Shown piece by piece: positions 53,479 through 64,000 of a DNA stretch of 64,000 bases; positions within the stretch are counted from its first letter, which is position 1, and each line of letters starts with the position of its first letter. The stretch spans positions 9,982,001 to 10,046,000 of the forward strand of contig OZ199840.1 in assembly GCA_964304625.1 (NCBI GenBank). The letters are read 5' to 3'. Source of the stretch: Kudoa neothunni. Taxonomy: Eukaryota; Cnidaria. The position numbers and the translations under genes were made by a program. The notes under the pieces are model-generated. The model was given only the letters and a program-made list of their open reading frames with translations, made no database searches and had not been told where the DNA came from.

Positions 53479-53564
53479 TGTTGCGTTCTAGATATACTTC
53501 AATCCATATGCATAGTCACGTGTTTCAGTAGTTTATAAAATGAGCGTTTATGGTGGCATTAACA
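53479..53564 (+). repeat. 3' LTR of Gypsy 2
   Basis: Same ends and length as the 5' LTR, preceded by the purine tract AAGGGGAAAAG. Confidence 0.87.
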
Positions 53565-55014
53565 TATATATTCTAAAAATGGGTATTGAATGTTTATTTT
53601 TAGGTTTTACATCATTTTTGTATTGTTGAGATAAGTAATAAAAAAATGCTTTGGACGTATTAAAATTCATATATAAATTAAATTTAAAGTGCTTAAAAAT
53701 CATGAATTTTGATTTGTGTCGATTATTTTACTTTTAGGTTAATTTAAAAAAAATTATTTAGTATTTTTGTTTTTAGTCACTTAATGGATATGAATATAAT
53801 AATAACTTAATAAATAAATTAAATTAAAAATTTTCATGTTTGAATTTTGGAACAAATCTTGTTATATCATTTTTAATCATGAATAAATAACGCAAAAAAA
53901 TATATAAACTAAAAACCACATTATGTTACGCTTTCGTTAAATTGAAACATCTTCGTTCTAATTTTGAATAGAATAAATCAGAAAGTTTAGTTTTTAAAAT
54001 ACGATGTCATTATTGAATATTTACAAACTTATTACTAACAGTTTAAAATAAAAAAAATCATTAGACAATTAACGACTTCGAATTTGTTAAGATTATGGAG
54101 AAATAATAATTTTACTGATGTATTTATCAACAACATAGAGATTCCATGTGAATCCGAATATGCTTTACTTAAAATTTATTCTCAGTTTATAGTTTAATTC
54201 TTTTTGAGCTTAATCTAATTAAATGATATAATTTTTTGTGATAAGAACAAAAATAAAAAAACATTTAAAAAGGAAATAAATTAACAAGACGAATTGTAGG
54301 AAACGACTTTGTTTACGATTTTGTATGCGACACCGCCCGAAGTTTTACACAGAAACTGTAGTACTGTAGTTTAGCTGATATTTTAAAAGAAATAAAATAG
54401 TTCATTCCAAAAAATAAAGCATTGCAGAATTTTGATAAGATAATTTCTCCTGACATTGATTAGAAAAATCCACTGTAGCCAAATCACACAATGTTGTTAC
54501 TACATTGACTTAATCTCTTCGAACTAGAGGATCCTCGACACTTGAAATTTCGAGGGTTTGGAGAATTTTTGAAGCTCACAACCTCGACCCTCGATTTTTT
54601 GAAGTCCTAGTTGCAACCGATAATACGCGCCAGGGGTACATGTGCCTATAATTTTATTTTATGTTTCCTCTATTTTTCTGCAAGGGTATTACACTGTTTA
54701 TTTAAACGGAATAACAAAAAATATTATTAAGATTATTTCGGCGAAAAACAATTCGCAATTTTTGTTTTAATTATATTTATTGATAAAATATTTGTATCCT
54801 TTTATATTGGAGTAAAATTTAATGATGATCAGTTCTAAAAAATTATAAATACTATTTTGTTTCGTATCCATTCTTTAGCGCAATATGAAATTTTTTATAT
54901 CTTTACCATAAAATCTTTATTCATGTGCATCTATAACATTCTTTTATTGACGACTAATATTATCTTGAAATAAAGTTTATTATATTTTTATGGAAATGAT
55001 CATTTTTTGATAAT

Positions 55015-55095
55015 GTAACACAAGATCCGAACCTGGGTTCTTTGCATTAAAAGGCGGTGATGCCATACCGCACTGCTCTCGATCGCGCATTAGTT
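55015..55095 (-). other. tRNA-like sequence (possible SINE head or tRNA relic)
   Basis: On the minus strand GAGCAGTGCGGTATGGC resembles a D arm with box A, and CCCAGGTTCGGATCTTG resembles a T arm with box B (GGTTCGGATC). The stems are imperfect and the acceptor stem is not convincing. It is much less AT-rich than its surroundings and lies within the Tigger-like element, where the duplicated segment has just ended. Confidence 0.35.
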
Positions 55096-56346
55096 GTTAG
55101 TGGATTATAACCCCTATAATCCACATGTTACAGATAGATATCTCAAAAAACTTTTTCTATTCGTTCCAAAATCAATCAATCCAAAATAAAAATTTTCCCT
55201 CGTTTCCATTAAAAACAATTTAATCTATGTGGGTTGGTCGAATAAACTTCGCATTATCGGTTAATCACGTGGTATAACAAATTTATATTTTCCTAGTTTA
55301 ATTCAAAAATATTCTTAAGACTTTTATCTTTTTATAATAAGAAAAATATTATAAAATGTTTCGCCCAATATAAACTTTGAATACAACGCATCGATGAAAG
55401 CGCGTATATATCGGTTGCCTACTGTATATGTATTCATATCATTTTTTAAAATATTTAAAGAAATAAATAAGCCATTAATTTTATTAGCTTTTAACTTTAC
55501 GGGCTGTGGTTACTTAATTACTTCGGTATACAGTCGGTGACCACTAATTCGTAATCCCCTCGGGGATGGTGAAAATTACGAATTATACTATACATCAGTA
55601 ACGTCCAATTCGTAATGGCTTTGTGCGCGCGCACAAAAACGTGAAAATTTTGATTTTATTATTTAATTTTTAAGGCTTTCTAAAATAATCTGTTATTTTT
55701 GATTGTATTTGAGTTTTTTCAATATACTCATACACATATGATTCTAATTTAGCTAATTCATCATCTAAAGAGTAACCAGCACCTTTGAAAAATATTTTCA
55801 AATTTTCTACAAAAATTAGAGCATCTTTAAAAGTGAATTTAGACTCCACAAGTTCCTCGTATGAGATGTTCTCTAAATTATCACGTACGGGAAACAAACT
55901 TTGTTCTATACCTAATTCATCGACTTCTTCTAGAGATGTGGTACTATCTGAAGATAAAATTTTATTGGAATTTTCTGGTTCATTTACGGATGTTTTTAAG
56001 CTGAAACCAGATTTAGAAAAACAATTATAATTGTTTCAGGAACTATTGAATTCCAAGTATCCTTAATAAGAGTCATTGCTTCCCATAAATCTAGAGGTTT
56101 TATATCCAGTCCAATTTCTGCATGAAACGTGTGTCGCCTCGTTAAGTTTTTCCGGTATGTTTGCCTTAAATGAACGAATAACACCTTGATCCATTGGTAG
56201 TAGGACCGATGTGGTGTTTTTGGGAAAATAGACTATTTGAACGTTAGAGAGTTCCACGCGTTGATGGCAACTTGCATTGTCCATAAAAAGAACAATTTTT
56301 TTGTTCCTACTTCTGAAAATACTGTTAAGTTTTAACAGATAATTTC

Positions 56347-56469
56347 TGTTGTATTTGCGCGAGGAAACAATCAATTTCAACCTGATTGTTATTGTCTAGC
56401 GGATTTCCGCCCAGTAATGTAGTGGGCTGGCGCGGAGCCCAGCCTCGGTTGATTGGGGGGATTACTACA
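56347..56469 (-). repeat. 3' LTR of Gypsy 3
   Basis: On the plus strand it begins TGTTGTATTTGCGCG and ends GGGGGGATTACTACA. GC-richer than the host DNA. Confidence 0.9.
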
Positions 56470-59400
56470 TCCTCTCCTTCCTTCTAAAATGAACTCTTGG
56501 TGTTTGTTCGTAAGTCCCATTAACCTCGCCGATCTTCTTAGTTGCTGCTGAACTGGTTTTTTATGAGTTTCTTTGTCGTCGTCACTGTGTTGAAGCGGTG
56601 GAGTAGAATAGTCGGAATCAGAGAGGGGCATATCGTTTTGAACCTTTTGCAAGATATCGTCCAAATGGACCGTTTTGGTGTAATCGAATCGGATGTTTTT
56701 ACAACGTACGTAACTCGACCCTTACGTGATTCAATGGTCGCAGGCTCAAATGTACCAGTATTATGGTCTTTTACCATGACTCGATCGTTTGGTGCAAACT
56801 CTCTAAATCTGTTGAATTTCGGATCTATAGACGACGTTGGCTGTTTTGGTTTAAGTTTGACAGAGGTATTCTGACGTTTTTATTGAGGAAAAGTTTACTT
56901 GGAGTTTGTTGCGTGATTGAATGAGGAGTATTTCTATATGCAAACAACAGTTCTGTTAAGTCGATACACTTACCATTGTCAGACTGCTTTTTAAGGAAAC
57001 TTTTCAGAATGCGGACGTACCTCTCCGCCAGGCCATTCGGCTGTGGATGGTAAGGTGGACTATACCTTTGTTTTATTCTCAGTGAAGAGCAGAATTGTTT
57101 GAATTCTCTACTCGCGAATTGGGGTCCATTATCGCTCGCGATTAATTCAGGAACACCAAAACGACCAATAAAATCCTTAAGGTAGGCAATAGTGCGTGAA
57201 GAGGTTGTTGATTTAGTTGGATAAACTTCTAACCAACGAGAATAGGCGTCCACTAAGATAAGATAGTAGGTTCCCTTATATTCAGCGTAATCCATATGTA
57301 CGCGCTCAAGCGGTCGTACAGCTATTTCCCACGTAAGAACATTGAATTTAGGTGGAGAAGCTGCCCATTTCCTACAGTCCATACAAGAGTTGCATAGCAG
57401 CTCTATGTCATCGTTGAATGATGGCCACCATACATAGGATCTAGCTAAACATTTCATCTTTTCGATACCCATATGGGCCCAATAGAGTTTATCAAGAACC
57501 GTCTTTTGCATCGTTTTAGGTATTACCATTCGCATTCCAAAAACAAGGCAGCCGACGTCCATATGTAATGCATGTCGTTGAGCGAAGTATGGTTTATGCT
57601 CTTGTATCTGAAAAGTTTTCGGCCAGCCATTTTGGACATATTTTATAATATTTTGTAAGGTCGTATCCTTTTGAGTTTCCACTCTCAAATAGGTTGAACT
57701 AATTGGTAGATGACTGCTCATAGACAATAGGAAACATTCTGTTTCTAGAGGCATATTGTCTTCGATGGGAAGCCTGAACATGGCATAAACGTTAGAATTA
57801 GATTTACCTTGTCGAAAGATTATTTTGTAGCTATAGTTTGATAGGAAAATAGCCCATCTTTGTATCCTCGAAGTAGCTATTGTTGGAATTGATTTGCATT
57901 CGTTTAACAAAGTTGATATGGGATAGTTGTCGCAGAATATGGAAAATTCCCTTCCATAAAGATACCAGTGGAATTTTTTACAGGCGTATACGATTGCTAG
58001 TCCTTCCTTCTCCAATTGGCTATAATTTTGCTCTGCTACGGACAATTTTCTCGATGCGAACATTATCGGCCTTTCACTATTATCAGGAAGTCTGTGTGAT
58101 ATCACAGCACCTAATCCACACGAAGAGGCGTCAGTGCTAAGTACAATTGGTAGTTTCGGATCGTAATATATCACACATGAATTGGAGGAAAGTTCTCTCT
58201 TGGAATCGTTGAAGGCTTTATCGCACTTATCGTCCCAAACAAATTTCGCATCTTTAGCCAGTAAGGAGGATAATGGTGAAACCAGAGATGATAGATTATT
58301 GATAAATTTGGCGTAATAATTTATAAGTCCCAACCAAGCACGTAATTCGGAAATATTCTCCGGTTTTGGGCAATCAATAATGGCTTTGACTTTTTCATTG
58401 AGGGGTTTTATTCCTTCATTAGTTATCAAATGACCAAGATATAGTAGTTGTTGAACAGCGAATATACATTTATCAGCTCTAGCTTTTATATTGTGTCGAT
58501 TCAACCTTTGTAATACTTGGGCGACTCGTGCATTGTGTTGTTCTATTGTTGTTCCGCTAATTATTATATCATCTACGTAACAACTGACTCCTTCGATTCC
58601 TTTCAGTATATCGTCCATCAATCTTTGGAAGACAGATGGAGCCATATTCACCCCATAATTTAGACGAGTATATTGGGACAAACCACGATGAGTATTTATA
58701 GTTAGGAATTTTCTATCTTCACAAACTACTTCCAATTGAAGGTAATGCGAATGAAAGATCTAATTTTGAGAAAAATTTTCCATTCCTCATATTGTTGAAA
58801 ATATCTTCCGGTGTGGGCAGAGGGGTAAATTTCAGCATTCATAGCTTTATTTATAGTGAGTTTGTAATCGCCACAGATACGGACTGTCCCATTTGTCTTT
58901 AACACATTCACGGTAGGCGATGCCCAATTAGAGCTACTCACGCGTTCCAGTATACCCTCTTTTTGAAGTCTTTCCAATTCGCGGTCAACGTTTTCTTCAA
59001 GCGCGTAGGGAACTCTCCTCGCTTTGCAAAAGACTGGAGTGACATTATCTTTGATATATAATTTTGTTTTATTAGAACATAATAGGTGAGCTATCATTTG
59101 AATGGAAGACCTTGGGAAATTCTTTGGTAAAGTCGATTTCGTCCAATGAATAACATTGATCTATTTTGATTTTGAGTAGTTTGATAGCATCCCTTCCCAA
59201 AAGAGGTTTATGGTTGGCACCAACAATAATACAATTCACCCGAGCCACTTTCCCTCGATGTTCTAGTGTTGTGAGGTGTGTTCCAAGAGTTTTGATAGTA
59301 TTGCCACCATAATCCCTAATAATTAGGCTAGTATCTCTTTCTAACTTATTAAAAACCAAGCGATGTTTGATGAGGTTGATAGGAATAATAGTTCGACCGG

Positions 59401-60254
59401 AACCAGTATCAATTTCAAATGTAATATTGCCAACATTAGTCGACACTTCTGCCAATAGTGGTTTGATATATTCGTCATCATTTATATTCATAATTTCGTA
59501 TTCATGTGAATCAACGAAGTTATCAATGGACAAACCCATTGCGTGAACTTGAAATTTCTTATTTTTCATGAAACACGCCGCCTCGATGTGGCCTATCTTT
59601 TTGCAATAGTTGCAAGTGGCTGACTTGAATTTGCAGTGTTTCCTCAAATGGCCTCCAAGGCCGCATGAATTTCATTTTCCTTTTACCTGCTTAAGTTTGT
59701 GCATGGGTTCGTATTTTGTAGCAATCGGTGCCAGTTTTTGAACCCGACTCAGCGGCTTCTCTATCCATGAGAAAGGAGACGGTAGATTCCCATGTTGGAT
59801 TCGGTAAGTTTAGCAGGTCTGCTCTAAGTTTCTGATTATTTAAACCATTTATTAACCTGTCTCTCAAATTTTCGTTTAGGTTGGATTTAAAATCGCAAAG
59901 TAGAGCCATTTTTTTCAATTCTCGGATATATTCCGCAATAGACTCTCCATCAAGTTGCTCTCTGCGATAAAACATACCTCTCAAGGCTATGAAATTCACA
60001 GAAGGTGCGAAGCAAGAAATAAGAGCCCTTTTTATCTCAAGTGTTGCATCACTAATTGTTTTTGGGTACAATTCGGCTTTTAGTTCTTTGTACTCTTTCG
60101 TATTAATACTCATCAAAAGGGATGACTTTTGCCTCTTGGAGTCCTTAATATCATGAAGGATAAAGTATTCCTCTAGTTGATCAATCCAACATTGTATATC
60201 TTGAGATCTATCGAGTTTTATGAACTTCATTTTATCTCGTACTCGTCGCCAAGT

Positions 60255-60377
60255 TGTTGTATTTGCGCGAGGAAACAATCAATTTTAACCTGATTGTTAT
60301 TGTCTAGCGGATCTCCGCCCAGTAATGTAGTGGGCTAGCGCGGAGCCCAGCCTCGGTTGATTGGGGGGATTACTACA
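60255..60377 (-). repeat. 5' LTR of Gypsy 3
   Basis: Same length and ends as the other LTR. The Gag start codon at 60278 lies within it. Just inside the LTR the minus strand reads ACTTGGCGACGAG, where TGGCGACGAG is a candidate primer-binding site. Confidence 0.9.
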
Positions 60378-61533
60378 ATTTCTAAAAATGCTTGCTGTCA
60401 TCCAGCCTTTCGTGTTGTACTCATAGGGAACTGGAGTAATATTTATACTTTTAAAGCATCTAGGTCGGGCATGGTGACCTATCACTAAGGGGTCTAGCTT
60501 TTTACCATTCATTGAGGCTCCGAGTAATAATGTAATCCTTTTTTGACTTTTTACCACAAAACATATTATTTCCAGTAGCAGAAACGTAACTTTTCGTATG
60601 ATAATATAGATAAATACTTAAGCAAAAATAAGTGATTGTAGAATATTGTATAGTTTCGATCATAACGAAAAAATAATAAAGTACTCATTTGGTGCCCACA
60701 AAATAATCATATTATGGAAGTAATATTATTAACAAAAAATTCTTCATTTAATGTGTGTAAAAATATCTAATCGAAACAAAAATAATCATTTTTAGGAAAA
60801 ACTTACGAGGCGTTGATTGATAGAACAGCGCGGTCTCGTCGACATTGTATATATGATCCTCTTTATAATTTTCAAGAATATTGAGAAGTTGAGTCTTCCA
60901 TTCTGTGATGATTCCTATGGGTACCATGTTAGCATCGCCATGAAAGCTGACTTTTTTTTAATTGAATCTATTTTTAAAGCCGTGAAACCATCCGTAGCTA
61001 ACATATTTGAAATCGTCATCAGAAGCACCGATATCATTTCTTTTATTAATTTTTTCGATGGACGATAATTCGATACTTTTTGACCTCATCCAAATGAACC
61101 ACTCATAAACACGCTGATCGGCTTCTTCATCTTTTCCTTTCCACGTTGATCTTCGTTGGGATGGAAGCAATTGATTCTCAAATGCTTGTGTAATTTTAGC
61201 CCTTTTTTCGAAAATGCCATTTAATGTTGAAATATAACCTATTTTGAAGTGTTTTAATAGTTTCCGTCTTTCTATTTAAGGGCGGCAAACTATCACAATA
61301 TTTAATTATGTCATATATCTCTTGAAGCGTTCTGAATTTGTGAATTCTTTTTTCGGGTATTTAGAAATAATTACGAATTATCGGTTAATACACACTTTTA
61401 AAACTTTTTATTTGACAAAATAAAAACATAACTCGTATATTTAATTAAAAACTCATAGTAAACGTTATTTGACAAATTAAACCGAATGGACAAAGTTTTA
61501 AGGGAAGTTACGAATTAACGGTCACTTACTGTA

Positions 61534-61969
61534 ATAGAAAGAAGTGGTATCACCTTCGATTTGATAATCGTTCATTGACCAGTGAATTTAAATGTTGTCA
61601 GTAAATATTCACATAATGAATCATTTTGAGTTTATTTGTTAACATTTTTGTTGGGGCTGACAGTTAGTCTTCGGCGTCAAAGATATAATGACACACATTA
61701 TCTTGGTCGGTACCTATGTGTATTAATATACAGTTGGCGCTAACTATATAAACACCCTTATATTAGCCTCTATATTATTATTGTTATATTTGTACGATGG
61801 CTCCTTGCCCTAACAATTTTCACATTTTTTATATTGTTGAGTTTATTATTTAATTTAACAGAATTATATTCACAACGGATAACGTATTAAATTTTTGTTG
61901 GATAAATTACCTCCTTATTCTCACAGAAACAAAATCTTGTATTAATTTTCTAAAATATTATAATTCTAG
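61534..61969. other. spacer right of the Tigger element
   Basis: AT-rich with no gene recognised. Confidence 0.4.
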
Positions 61970-62743
61970 TGCTAATGCCCAACTTTTCCTAGTACTTGTG
62001 TGATGGAAAATTTTAACTTTTAGTTTTTTTTCTGAATGGAGAAATTCTACGATTACGTTAATTTAATTAACACCTTAAAACCTGTAAATTTTATTTTTCT
62101 ATTTTAGTGGATGCATTTGAAAATTTGTCATTATTTTTGCAATGTGATGATTTAGAATAACAAAATTATGCGCGCACTTTCCGTTCAAATATAAATAGAG
62201 GTATTGAAGGAAATCAATGAGTAGTTTTAAGTTTATTTTACAAATTATTGACCAATAATATAATGAACTTAAGTTTATGAGCAATTTAATTAACGAATAA
62301 ATTTCGTTTATTTATTAAACAAAATCATTAAGTGATTTAAATAAGACATTCAGTTCTTTTCAAAATCTTTCGATAAAAATAAATTTTCGCCTATTTTCTT
62401 CTAAATCTATATCTTTTTCTATTATTTGTCTCCAGCAAACAGTGATTCACGCAGTTCCCGAACCCGGCCAAAAAAAACGTTTCGGGTAACATTTTAATGA
62501 AATTTAAATAATTCGGGATACAACAAAAATACGACATTGACAATAAATTATATTGACGTTGGTGCTGTGCCACCAAATTTTTTAACTGAACGTCGGGATT
62601 GATACTATCCTTCACAGAAAGAATCATAATTTAATGTTCGCTAATCCAAATCGTTGAAAGTGTTACTTAAAATTTTTTGGTTATTTTTCAACTATAGGTT
62701 AATTTGAAACTTTATATATTTTTTGAATGTTATTAAGAAAGGC
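61970..62743 (+). repeat. dispersed repeat family R, longest copy
   Basis: Starts GCTAATGCCCAACTTTTCCT. Its last 590 bases match 46416-47003 and its first 440 match the inverted copy at 48530-48970. It contains CAAATATAAATAGAGG. A fragment of its start may lie at 31508. No coding frame and no terminal inverted repeat was recognised. Confidence 0.78.
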
Positions 62744-63311
62744 AGTGTCTATTTTGCCGGACGCGCTTTTTCTCTTAAAATAATAATTCAATCGCTACAA
62801 TTTTTTCCAAAAAATATCTTTTATAAATGCAGAATATAAATTTAGTTTCATTAATTTAGAGACGAATTTTAACATAGCTAATTTGTATCCATAATATCCA
62901 AATGAAAATACAGTAAAGTAAAATTATTTGGCCAATTCGTATTTAAAATTTTTATAATTAGGTAAATGTTTTTATCAGATGATTGATACACAACTAAAAT
63001 TTAATAAAATGTTGAGTATTCTACTTTAAATAGTAAATGTTTGAAATTATCTTGTATTGCAACGCCAAATAATTGGGATTGTTTAACTTCCACATAAAAT
63101 TATATTTGAATATGATATATCGATATTGGTGTTGTTATTATTACTATTACTACTACTATCATCATTACCATAATCATAATTTTCTTTTTTTTTCTCAAAC
63201 CAATAACTGTTTGAAATACACCTTTTGGTCTACCTCTCAATTTCACTACTGTTGGCAGCTTAATTCCTATAATTTTATGAATTTAGCAAAATGGACAAAA
63301 GATACACACCC
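62744..63311. other. spacer with microsatellite
   Basis: No gene. A trinucleotide-like run (TTATTACTATTACTACTACT) lies at about 63133-63180. Confidence 0.45.
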
Positions 63312-64000
63312 TTCAAAGATGGATTTTTAGTTGTGGTATCATATAAAATATTCGGGATCTCCATATCAATTATTGATGACGGAACATTATCATTAACTGC
63401 TTCTAGTATATCCTCATTCTCTAATCGTGATTCCTCAGTAACTAAACACGAAATAAAAATTCTACTAAAGACAATATCATTAATTACATGTTGGGATTGA
63501 AATCTCTTGATTGTTTATGATGACAGATTCAGACATTAACTTGAACTAAATTAAGTTGATATATGAATAGTGGAAAAAATAGTCACCTTATCCAGAGAAT
63601 CCCCATTGGAAATAAGAGAGATTAATTCACCTAAAATCTTTTTTAATGAATCATATTGACTCCCTGTTTTTTCAGACCCTAGCGAAGCTATTTTCTTACA
63701 AAGAATTTCTAACTCCCTGTATCGTTTTAAAGCAGAATTCGGAACAGGGAACTGACTCGAAATTTCTGTAATACTTGGTTGCACACAACACGAAGGATTT
63801 TGAAGATATAAATTCATGTTCATTATTTTTCTAGCGTAAATAATATACCTACATGGTAACTCCATACTTACGTAGAAACATCATGTACAACTCTTGGGAT
63901 CAGGATTGGCATAGGATTCGATATGATTATTTATTTCATCCTGCATAATATTATACGCATATGAAGTCAACAATGTTTTATATTGTTTGTTAATGTCTGA
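63312..64000 (-). CDS. partial multi-exon gene, product unrecognised
   Basis: Part of a minus-strand gene that continues off the right edge. Three coding blocks are seen. One near 64000-63885 reads DINKQYKTLLTSYAYNIMQD. The second, about 63850-63589, includes NSALKRYRELEILCKKIASL and LKKILGELISLISNGDSLDK, then a GTGACT donor. The third, about 63511-63312, includes FQSQHVINDIVFSRIFISCL and EDILEAVNDNVPSSI. The joint between the second and third fits an intron of about 75 bases; the first joint could not be placed without a frame conflict. The residues look helical and amphipathic, like a scaffold or armadillo/HEAT-type protein, but no family was recognised. The continuation to the left of 63312 was not found. 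Confidence 0.5.

Larger units (their letters stand above)
51159..53564 (+). mobile_element. Ty3/Gypsy LTR retrotransposon 2
   Basis: Belongs to the same lineage as Gypsy 1 by protein similarity. LTRs are 86 bp each, TG...CA, differing at about three positions, so the copy is fairly young. Parts seen: Gag beginning at 51220 inside the LTR, RNase H (RTDHNALKWLLS), integrase zinc-binding and DDE core (DYFTKWAEAF, SDQGSNF), and a purine tract before the 3' LTR. It is shorter than Gypsy 1 and is judged broken, with about one large break. No simple 5-bp target duplication was found. Instead a related stretch of about 25 bases (TATATTCTAAAAATG) flanks both sides. Confidence 0.9.
48972..54990. repeat. 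segmental duplication, copy 2
   Basis: Second copy of 42603-46130, enlarged by Gypsy element 2. Contains Kunitz gene C2 and most of the Tigger-like element. Flanking and intron DNA are nearly identical to copy 1, with small gaps near 49055. Confidence 0.92.
50840..55424. mobile_element. Tigger-like DNA element with nested Gypsy 2
   Basis: Ends CAGTAGGCAACCGATAATAC (left) and, read inward from the right, CAGTAGGCAACCGATATATA are inverted repeats, each flanked by TA (50838-50839, 55425-55426). This fits the Tigger/pogo group. Gypsy 2 occupies 51159-53564 inside it. The rest, about 2.2 kb, has no recognisable transposase, so the element is non-autonomous or decayed. It is older than Gypsy 2. 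Confidence 0.72.
56347..60377 (-). mobile_element. Ty3/Gypsy LTR retrotransposon 3
   Basis: Minus-strand LTR element inside the Tigger transposase. LTRs are 123 bp each and differ at about three positions. A 5-bp target duplication ATTTC lies at 56342-56346 and 60378-60382. Parts in order on the minus strand: Gag starting at 60278 inside the LTR; a zinc knuckle (CNYCKKIGHIEAAC); protease (EIDTGSGRTIIPI); reverse transcriptase (SCYVDDIIISG); RNase H (LSTDASSCGLGAVI); integrase (LILVDAYSRWLEVYP, ASDNGPQF). Its proteins are only distantly related to Gypsy 1 and 2, so it is a different lineage. It looks nearly whole with about four breaks. The small LTR divergence makes it fairly young. Confidence 0.93.
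55531..61531 (-). mobile_element. Tigger DNA transposon split by Gypsy 3
   Basis: Terminal inverted repeats CAGTCGGTGACCACTAATTC (left) and, read inward from the right, CAGTAAGTGACCGTTAATTC, flanked by TA (55529-55530, 61532-61533). ACGAATTA words repeat near both ends. Without Gypsy 3 it is about 1.97 kb, the size of a Tigger element. The minus-strand transposase reads from a degenerate helix-turn-helix start near 61370 (FRTLQEIYDIIKYCD), through a CENPB-type DNA-binding part (SYGWFHGFKNRFN, near 60960) and the start of the DDE domain (LLLGASMNGKKLDPLVIG, near 60500). The DDE core continues beyond Gypsy 3 as LFMDNASCHQ and FPKNTTSVLLPMDQGVIRSF (56063-56340) and ends near 55675 (QSKITDYFRKP). 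Several frame changes outside Gypsy 3 show that it is inactive. Confidence 0.9.

Noticed and set aside
55015-55095. Functional tRNA gene
   Set aside because: Box-like words are present, but the acceptor and anticodon stems pair poorly, so it was listed only as tRNA-like.

Overview
This is AT-rich animal nuclear DNA. Every protein-coding gene that could be read is split by very short introns (about 37 to 66 bases, GT...AG). The recognisable housekeeping genes are ribosomal protein L5, CTP:phosphocholine cytidylyltransferase, the SNARE SEC22, the branched-chain 2-oxoacid dehydrogenase E2 subunit and the replication-fork protein TIMELESS. Gene bodies are compact, but the spaces between them are long and full of transposons. 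Short introns, very high AT content and an expanded secreted Kunitz-type family would suit a small parasitic metazoan such as a myxozoan, but the sequence does not settle this.

Layout: 0-7.8 kb holds two tandem multi-Kunitz genes (A, last exon only; B, complete). A Ty3/Gypsy element with a 5-bp target duplication sits in the 3' flank of A. 7.8-11.5 kb is non-coding and contains a Tigger-like MITE. RPL5 lies at 11.6-12.8 kb, followed by two weak small reading frames. PCYT1 is on the minus strand at 17-18.3 kb. A decayed piggyBac element occupies 19.7-21.5 kb. A three-exon gene for a 57-residue secreted peptide lies at 24.1 kb, and SEC22 at 25.0-25.9 kb (minus). Multi-Kunitz gene D is at 29.9-31.3 kb, DBT at 33.8-35.4 kb (minus), a tRNA-derived SINE and a 26-bp minisatellite at 36-37 kb, and TIMELESS at 37.3-41.8 kb (minus).

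From 42.6 to 55.4 kb a segment has been duplicated. Each copy carries a five-domain Kunitz gene (C1, C2) followed by a Tigger-like DNA element, and the second copy of that element contains a further Gypsy element. From 55.5 to 61.5 kb a Tigger DNA transposon with clear TIRs and TA duplications is split by a third Gypsy element. The window ends in part of an unrecognised minus-strand gene.

The most distinctive biology is the secreted Kunitz family. The four complete genes share one plan: a signal-peptide exon, then five exons of one Kunitz-like domain each, all joined by phase-1 introns. Only the second domain keeps all six cysteines. The other four lack the Cys14-Cys38 pair that braces the inhibitory loop, and the first domain keeps only Cys30-Cys51. 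Between C1 and C2, exons 1, 2 and 6 encode identical protein, while exons 3-5 carry many replacements, including the reactive-site loop. A second notable point is that all three Gypsy elements have very short LTRs (86-123 bp) with the Gag start codon inside the LTR.
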